A DNA stretch of 17,069 nucleotides from Archaeoglobaceae archaeon (lineage in GTDB: Archaea; Halobacteriota; Archaeoglobi; Archaeoglobales; Archaeoglobaceae): contig JALWBF010000215.1 of the NCBI GenBank assembly GCA_027016055.1, positions 1 to 17,069 of the forward strand, in the 5' to 3' direction. Both the position numbers and the translations under genes were made by a program. Below, piece by piece: positions 13,522 through 17,069 of this stretch. The notes beneath the pieces are model-generated. The model ran no database searches and had not been told where the DNA came from. It was given only the letters and a program-made list of their open reading frames with translations. Each line of letters starts with the position of its first letter. Within the stretch, counting starts at the first letter, position 1.

Positions 13522-14582
13522 GAATCGCTCAGGTCTGTCCGAGGTTTTATCCATATATAGGAGGCGTCGAAACTCACGTTTACGAAATAGCAAGGAGATT
13601 AGCCAAAGATTTCGAAGTTGAGGTTTTAACTACGGATCCGAGCGGAAAACTTCCGAAATTCGAGGAAATCGATGGAATCACAGTTAGGAGGTTCAAATCC
13701 TTTGCTCCTCAAGAAGCCTACTACTTCTCCTTAGATCTCTACAGATATTTGAAGAGGAATTCCGAAAAATACGATATAATCCACGCCCACAACTACCACG
13801 CTTTTCCGGCCTTTCTTGCCTATCTGAACAGGAGAAATAGGTTCGTGTTTACACCCCATTACCACGCCCACGGGCACACGTTCTTTAGAAATATACTGCA
13901 CAAGCCCTACAAAATGGTAGGTAAGAGGATGTTTGAGAAAGCCGATGCCGTTATTTGCGTTTCGAATTACGAGAAAAATTTGATTTTAAAGAATTTCAAT
14001 ATTGATGTAAGTAAAATTTATTTAATTCCGAACGGGGTAAATTTGGAGGAGTTTAAGGTTGCTAAGAGGATAAAAAGGGAAAAGGATAGAAGTTTTAAGA
14101 AGATACTTTACGTCGGCAGAATAGAGAAGTATAAGGGATTGGATTACGTCGTTAAAGCTTTAAAATATTTGGATAATTTTATTTTAGAAATTGTTGGTAA
14201 GGGTAGCTACAAGCCGAAAATTATCGAGCTTGCGAGAGATTTGGACGTTCTGAATAGAATTAGATTTTATCAGGATTTGAGCAGAGAGGAGCTTGTTAGA
14301 AGGTATGCCGAAGCGGATGTTTTAGTTTTACTTTCAAGACATGAAGCATTTGGAATGGTTGTTGCCGAAGCTTTGGCAAGCGGAACTCCTTGCATAGTTT
14401 CCAATACATCCGCCCTGATCGAATGGGTTGATAATAGAAACGTTTTTGGAATAGATTATCCGATAGATGTTCCGAAACTTGCGAAGCTAATTGAAGAAGT
14501 TTCAAGAGTTGAGGTTAGGGGAATAAAGCTGTATACGTGGGATGATGTTGTTAAAAGGTTGATCGAAGTTTACTACGGATGA
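13518..14582 (+). CDS. GT4 family glycosyltransferase (GT-B fold)
   Basis: 354 residues. The N-terminal Rossmann domain begins RIAQVCPRFYPYIGGVETH with the GGVE acceptor-loop motif at 15-18, then DIIHAHNYHAF and TPHYHAHGHTFF. The C-terminal domain has KKILYVGRIEKYKGLDYVV (donor phosphate binding: Arg and Lys after VGR) and the retaining-enzyme E-x7-E motif at Glu276 and Glu284 (HEAFGMVVAEALASGTP). Members transfer sugars such as mannose or glucose from nucleotide donors with retention, acting on the cytoplasmic face. There is no membrane helix. ATG 13518 overlaps the stop of the decayed upstream gene by 4 nt, so the gene was once translationally coupled to it. Likely works with the nearby GT2 and GT4 enzymes on a lipid-linked or surface glycan. 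Confidence 0.88.
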   Translation: MRIAQVCPRFYPYIGGVETHVYEIARRLAKDFEVEVLTTDPSGKLPKFEEIDGITVRRFKSFAPQEAYYFSLDLYRYLKRNSEKYDIIHAHNYHAFPAFLAYLNRRNRFVFTPHYHAHGHTFFRNILHKPYKMVGKRMFEKADAVICVSNYEKNLILKNFNIDVSKIYLIPNGVNLEEFKVAKRIKREKDRSFKKILYVGRIEKYKGLDYVVKALKYLDNFILEIVGKGSYKPKIIELARDLDVLNRIRFYQDLSREELVRRYAEADVLVLLSRHEAFGMVVAEALASGTPCIVSNTSALIEWVDNRNVFGIDYPIDVPKLAKLIEEVSRVEVRGIKLYTWDDVVKRLIEVYYG

Positions 14583-14623
14583 AAATGGAAAAGTTTCTTT
14601 AAGTTTTGAAAGGAAAAAGAAGT

Positions 14624-14913
14624 ATGGAATTTCTTAAGCTGAACGCAATGAAATTTCTCGAGAAAGCGGAGGAAAGTTTTAAATCACGATATTCTTTTTG
14701 GAGCAGTTCTTTCAGCTAACGCTTAAGTATTTGCTTGCTAAGAAGTATGGAGAATTTCCGAAAACGCATAGCCTTAAAATTTTATTCGAACTGACTAAAG
14801 ATGACGGACTCTACATAGCCGCAAGGTATTTCGATGTTGAATATACGAGAAATGTTGCCGAGAGATGTCTAAATTTGGCGAAGAAGTTTAAGGAGCTGAT
14901 TGAAAATGATTAA
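14624..14913 (+). pseudogene. Broken HEPN domain gene (COG2250-like), partner of the adjacent MNT gene
   Basis: The frame from ATG 14624 reads MEFLKLNAMKFLEKAEESFK and SRY, then runs into a stop at about 14720. A different frame, from about 14692, continues the same protein: FFLEQFFQLTLKYLLAKKYG, EFPKTHSLKILFELT, YIAARYFDVEYTRNVAER and CLNLAKKFKELIEND. The order (helix start, EQ..QL.LKYLL, HSL..LFEL, AARYF..YT...AE) is the HEPN family COG2250 pattern. One frameshift near 14688-14697, probably with loss of several residues of the typical YDLAxF segment, and a shorter than usual loop before YIAARYF, suggest inactivation. A TTG at 14698 could start the second piece, but that product would lack the first helix. 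The stop overlaps the next gene by 8 nt. No separate gene is seen in the 14583-14905 gap. Confidence 0.7.
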
Positions 14914-15238
14914 AGAATATTACGAGATGCTTGAGAAGAACGAGGAGCTGTTCAGGAAGGCGAGAGATGTGGCTAGGGAAATAAAGAGGAGGGCATTGGA
15001 GATCTTCGGCGATTGCGAAGTTTACTTAGTCGGAAGCTATGCCAAAGGTAACTATACTCTATCCTCGGATCTCGACATACTGATAGTGTCGGACAGAATT
15101 CCTGAAAGAATAAACTTCGAGTGGTATTGCCATATCGTAAAGAAGTTAACGGATGACCACAGGATAAACATTCACTTGGTGAACAGAAAGAAGTTTGAAG
15201 GAATTCAGAAGATGTATAGTCCCCGTTTACCGGTTTAG
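14906..15238 (+). CDS. MNT-type minimal nucleotidyltransferase (antitoxin-like)
   Basis: 110 residues from ATG 14906; a TTG two codons earlier is possible. A helical start (about 1-33) leads to the Pol-beta nucleotidyltransferase motif YLVGSYAKGNYTLSSDLDIL, i.e. GS (43-44) plus D55xD57. The third conserved region, usually an acidic residue before IHLV, here reads RINIHLV, so the third carboxylate may be replaced by Asn88. In MNT/HEPN systems this protein neutralises the HEPN ribonuclease, in studied cases by AMP-ylating it. The HEPN gene directly upstream (8-nt overlap) is broken, so this antitoxin-like gene is probably an orphan relic or has another role. Confidence 0.78.
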   Translation: MIKEYYEMLEKNEELFRKARDVAREIKRRALEIFGDCEVYLVGSYAKGNYTLSSDLDILIVSDRIPERINFEWYCHIVKKLTDDHRINIHLVNRKKFEGIQKMYSPRLPV

Positions 15239-15266
15239 GTGTAAATGATATCGATAGGGCTTAGAA

Positions 15267-15347
15267 ATGCTTAACAAACAGGATTTAGGGTTGAAGAAGA
15301 TCAAAAACGGGGTCGAGAAAATTAAAGCTAAGTTAGGAATGTGGTAA
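15267..15347 (+). CDS. Possible 26-residue ORF before the second GT4 gene
   Basis: ATG 15267 to TAA 15345-15347 encodes a short basic, amphipathic helix-like peptide (begins MLNKQDLGLKKIKNGVEK, ends KAKLGMW). It stops 3 nt before the start of the next gene. No strong ribosome binding site precedes it. It may be a real micro-protein, but it could equally be the remaining C-terminal end of a lost gene, given the two decayed genes nearby. Confidence 0.25.
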   Translation: MLNKQDLGLKKIKNGVEKIKAKLGMW

Positions 15348-15350
15348 TTT

Positions 15351-16382
15351 ATGAAGGTAATTCAGTGGAACACCTCGAGGATAAACTCACCAATGAGCGG
15401 TATAAGGAAGTATGAGGATGAACTCTTTAAAAATATGATTAAGATAATTCAAAAAGAGTATGTTGATATCGAAATCCATAGAATATTGCGGGATGAGAAC
15501 AAATTACTAGGATCAACCGTTGTTTCCTGGTTTTTAAAATATAAATGCAAAGATGCGGATTTAATTCATGCCACATCTCAGGTTATAGCACCCGTAGTTT
15601 ATCTTAGAAAACCGAAGAGATTTATTGTTACGGTTCACGACTTAGCTCCGATTAGATACCCATTTGAGATTAGGGATTTATCTGAAAGAATTCAATGGAT
15701 ATTCACTCCAAAAGCTTTGAAGGATGTTGATCACATCATAGCAATCTCCGAATTTACAAAAAACGAATTAATAAGGCTAATTGGAACTAAAGAAGAAAAT
15801 ATAACCGTTATTTATCAAGGCGTAGATCATTCACTCTACAAACCTCTAAACAAAGAAAATTGCAAGAAATATTTTGGATTAAACCCAGAGGAAAAGCACA
15901 TTCTTTATGTTGCATCAAATTTATACCACAAACGTATAGATTTGGCTAAAGCTGTTTTTGAGGAAATTAAGAAGTATAGAGATGATATCAAAATGATAAA
16001 AGCAGGGTATTCCGAGAAATTGGAAGGCAAAGGTATTATAAACATGGGTTGGATAGATGAAAAGGATATGCCAAAGCTTTACAATTCGGCAGATGTTTAC
16101 TTGCATACATCAGAATATGAAGGATTCGGTTTGCCAATATTGGAAGCCATGGCTTGCGGAATTCCAGTGGTTGCAAGTAATAAAGCTTCAATACCAGAAA
16201 TCGTTGGTAACGCTGGAATTCTAATTGATCTTGATGATAATTGCGCTCAGGAATTCGCAGAAAGTATCTTAAAGATTTTGGATAAAAATATTAAAATGGA
16301 CAGAAAAGCTTTGGAGAGAAGTATGGAGTTTAGTTGGAAAAGAACAGCGAAGGAAACATTAAAAGCTTATTTTATTTATTAG
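15351..16382 (+). CDS. GT4 family glycosyltransferase, mannosyltransferase-like
   Basis: 343 residues. The N-terminal half has SPMSGIRKYEDEL (14-26), DADLIHATSQVIAP and TVHDLAPIRYP, the usual markers of mannosyl- or rhamnosyltransferases of the GT4 family. A linker IYQGVDHSLYKP leads into the donor-binding half with HILYVASNLYHKRIDL and the catalytic E-x7-E at Glu257 and Glu265 (EGFGLPILEAMACGIPVVAS). Length and order are complete. It is probably cytoplasmic, or peripheral at the membrane, and adds a sugar with retention of configuration. Codon choice is markedly A+T-rich compared with the first GT4 gene, which points to a different origin. It is followed 8 nt later by a methyltransferase gene in the same direction. 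Confidence 0.88.
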   Translation: MKVIQWNTSRINSPMSGIRKYEDELFKNMIKIIQKEYVDIEIHRILRDENKLLGSTVVSWFLKYKCKDADLIHATSQVIAPVVYLRKPKRFIVTVHDLAPIRYPFEIRDLSERIQWIFTPKALKDVDHIIAISEFTKNELIRLIGTKEENITVIYQGVDHSLYKPLNKENCKKYFGLNPEEKHILYVASNLYHKRIDLAKAVFEEIKKYRDDIKMIKAGYSEKLEGKGIINMGWIDEKDMPKLYNSADVYLHTSEYEGFGLPILEAMACGIPVVASNKASIPEIVGNAGILIDLDDNCAQEFAESILKILDKNIKMDRKALERSMEFSWKRTAKETLKAYFIY

Positions 16383-16390
16383 TGATTAAT

Positions 16391-16954
16391 ATGACCGAAA
16401 AATTAGAAATATTAAAAAATATTAAAAAACAAGTTAACCAAATTATTATCGATAGCAGTGCCGTAAAACTAAATCTTGGGTGTGGTAAGAAAAAATATTC
16501 TAATTTTATAAATGTTGATATTAATCCAAGAGTAAAGCCAGATATAATATATGATTTGAATAAAATACCTTGGCCATTCAAAGATGAAAGTATAGATTAT
16601 ATTTTAATGGATAATGTACTTGAACATTTAGATGACATAATAAGTGTAGTTACAGAAATATATCGAATTTTAAAAAGAGGTGGTATAGCAGAAATAAAAG
16701 TTCCTTATTGGTTATCTAAAGGAGCCCATGAGGATCCTACACACAAACATACTTTTTCAGAAAAATCTTTTGACTTCTTAAAAGAAGGTTTTATGACAGA
16801 TTTCTATACTGATGTTAGGTTCGAAGTCATGGTAGAAAAGATATGGGGTTTTGGAAAAAAATTCAAACTTATTAGGAAATTGATAGGTGATGATCTAGCG
16901 AGTTGCATACCAAACGCAATAATAGGCCTTGTCTTTTATTTGAGAAAAATTTAG
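16391..16954 (+). CDS. SAM-dependent methyltransferase (type 11/class I)
   Basis: 187 residues from ATG 16391, 8 nt after the preceding stop. An in-frame GTG/ATG further upstream would overlap the glycosyltransferase and is unlikely. The class I fold is clear: motif I LNLGCGKKKY at 27-36, the acidic ribose-binding strand end NVDIN (41-45), WPFKDESIDYILMDNVLEHL (61-80) and the post-motif YRILKRGGIAEIKVPY (91-106). The HEDPTHKHTFSEKSFDFL segment is common in methyltransferases of glycan gene clusters, which methylate sugars or glycan ends. It is strongly A+T-rich (many AAT, AAA and ATA codons), like its neighbours, and shares their transcription direction. Confidence 0.85.
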   Translation: MTEKLEILKNIKKQVNQIIIDSSAVKLNLGCGKKKYSNFINVDINPRVKPDIIYDLNKIPWPFKDESIDYILMDNVLEHLDDIISVVTEIYRILKRGGIAEIKVPYWLSKGAHEDPTHKHTFSEKSFDFLKEGFMTDFYTDVRFEVMVEKIWGFGKKFKLIRKLIGDDLASCIPNAIIGLVFYLRKI

Positions 16955-16969
16955 GAGGTCTTGATACAA

Positions 16970-17069
16970 ATGAACATCTTATTTGTATATCAAAAACCTC
17001 ATAAATGCCATGAAGTATGGGCTAAAAGTATTCATGCTGATTTTATTCATTATACTAAACTTCCTCAAG
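16970..17069 (+). CDS. Start of another glycan-cluster gene, cut by the window edge
   Basis: ATG 16970 has AGGAGGT (16953-16959) upstream, overlapping the methyltransferase stop. The 33 visible residues begin MNILFVYQKPHKCHEVWAKS, a beta strand plus loop start similar to many GT-B glycosyltransferases. Too little is present to assign a function. Confidence 0.55.
   Translation, partial: MNILFVYQKPHKCHEVWAKSIHADFIHYTKLPQ

Noticed and set aside
1..17069. CRISPR arrays, tRNA or rRNA genes, insertion sequences
   Set aside because: No regularly spaced direct repeats, no cloverleaf with a T-arm consensus, no rRNA-like stretch, no transposase ORF and no long terminal inverted repeats were seen by eye on either strand.

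Overview
The window looks like part of a chromosome from a thermophilic euryarchaeon, most likely an Archaeoglobales member (Archaeoglobus, Ferroglobus or Geoglobus type). The reasons are archaeal TATA-box promoters placed so that many transcripts would be leaderless, an archaeal gyrase A subunit, the DUF39-CBS plus NIL-ferredoxin homocysteine gene pair known from anaerobic archaea, an ICC-like archaeal phosphoesterase, a membrane-anchored double winged-helix regulator, and VapBC and MNT/HEPN toxin-antitoxin genes. The assignment is inferred from gene content; no search was run.

Layout: (1) 1-1037, the 3' end of a homocysteine-biosynthesis gene (DUF39 tail plus two CBS domains) and its NIL/4Fe-4S ferredoxin partner, meeting a convergent EamA permease (1038-1847). 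(2) 2114-3723, a two-gene surface operon: a secreted coiled-coil/beta-repeat protein with many N-glycosylation sequons, then a tiny lipoprotein. (3) 3785-6504, gyrA followed closely by a small HEPN protein. (4) 6487-8553, a phenylacetate-CoA ligase gene divergent from a metallophosphoesterase gene, with one palindromic TATA box between them. (5) 8543-11468, an envelope module: a small secreted beta protein gene overlapping a membrane-anchored transcription regulator gene, divergent from a secreted protein of unknown family and a lipoprotein. Two copies of a perfect 13-bp inverted repeat flank the divergent promoters. (6) 11565-12231, a VapBC toxin-antitoxin pair. (7) 12354-17069, a surface-glycan region: a GT2 enzyme like those of archaeal N-glycosylation, a decayed gene, a GT4 enzyme, a broken HEPN gene with its MNT partner, a second GT4 enzyme, a methyltransferase and the start of one more gene. 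From about 15350 onward the DNA is visibly richer in A+T, consistent with recent acquisition.

The most original signals are the operator-like repeat tied to the regulator/secreted-protein module (about 8543-11468), the shared palindromic TATA box at 7826-7831, and two pseudogenes inside the glycan region that still overlap their downstream neighbours in translational-coupling fashion. I saw no CRISPR array, rRNA, tRNA or insertion sequence.
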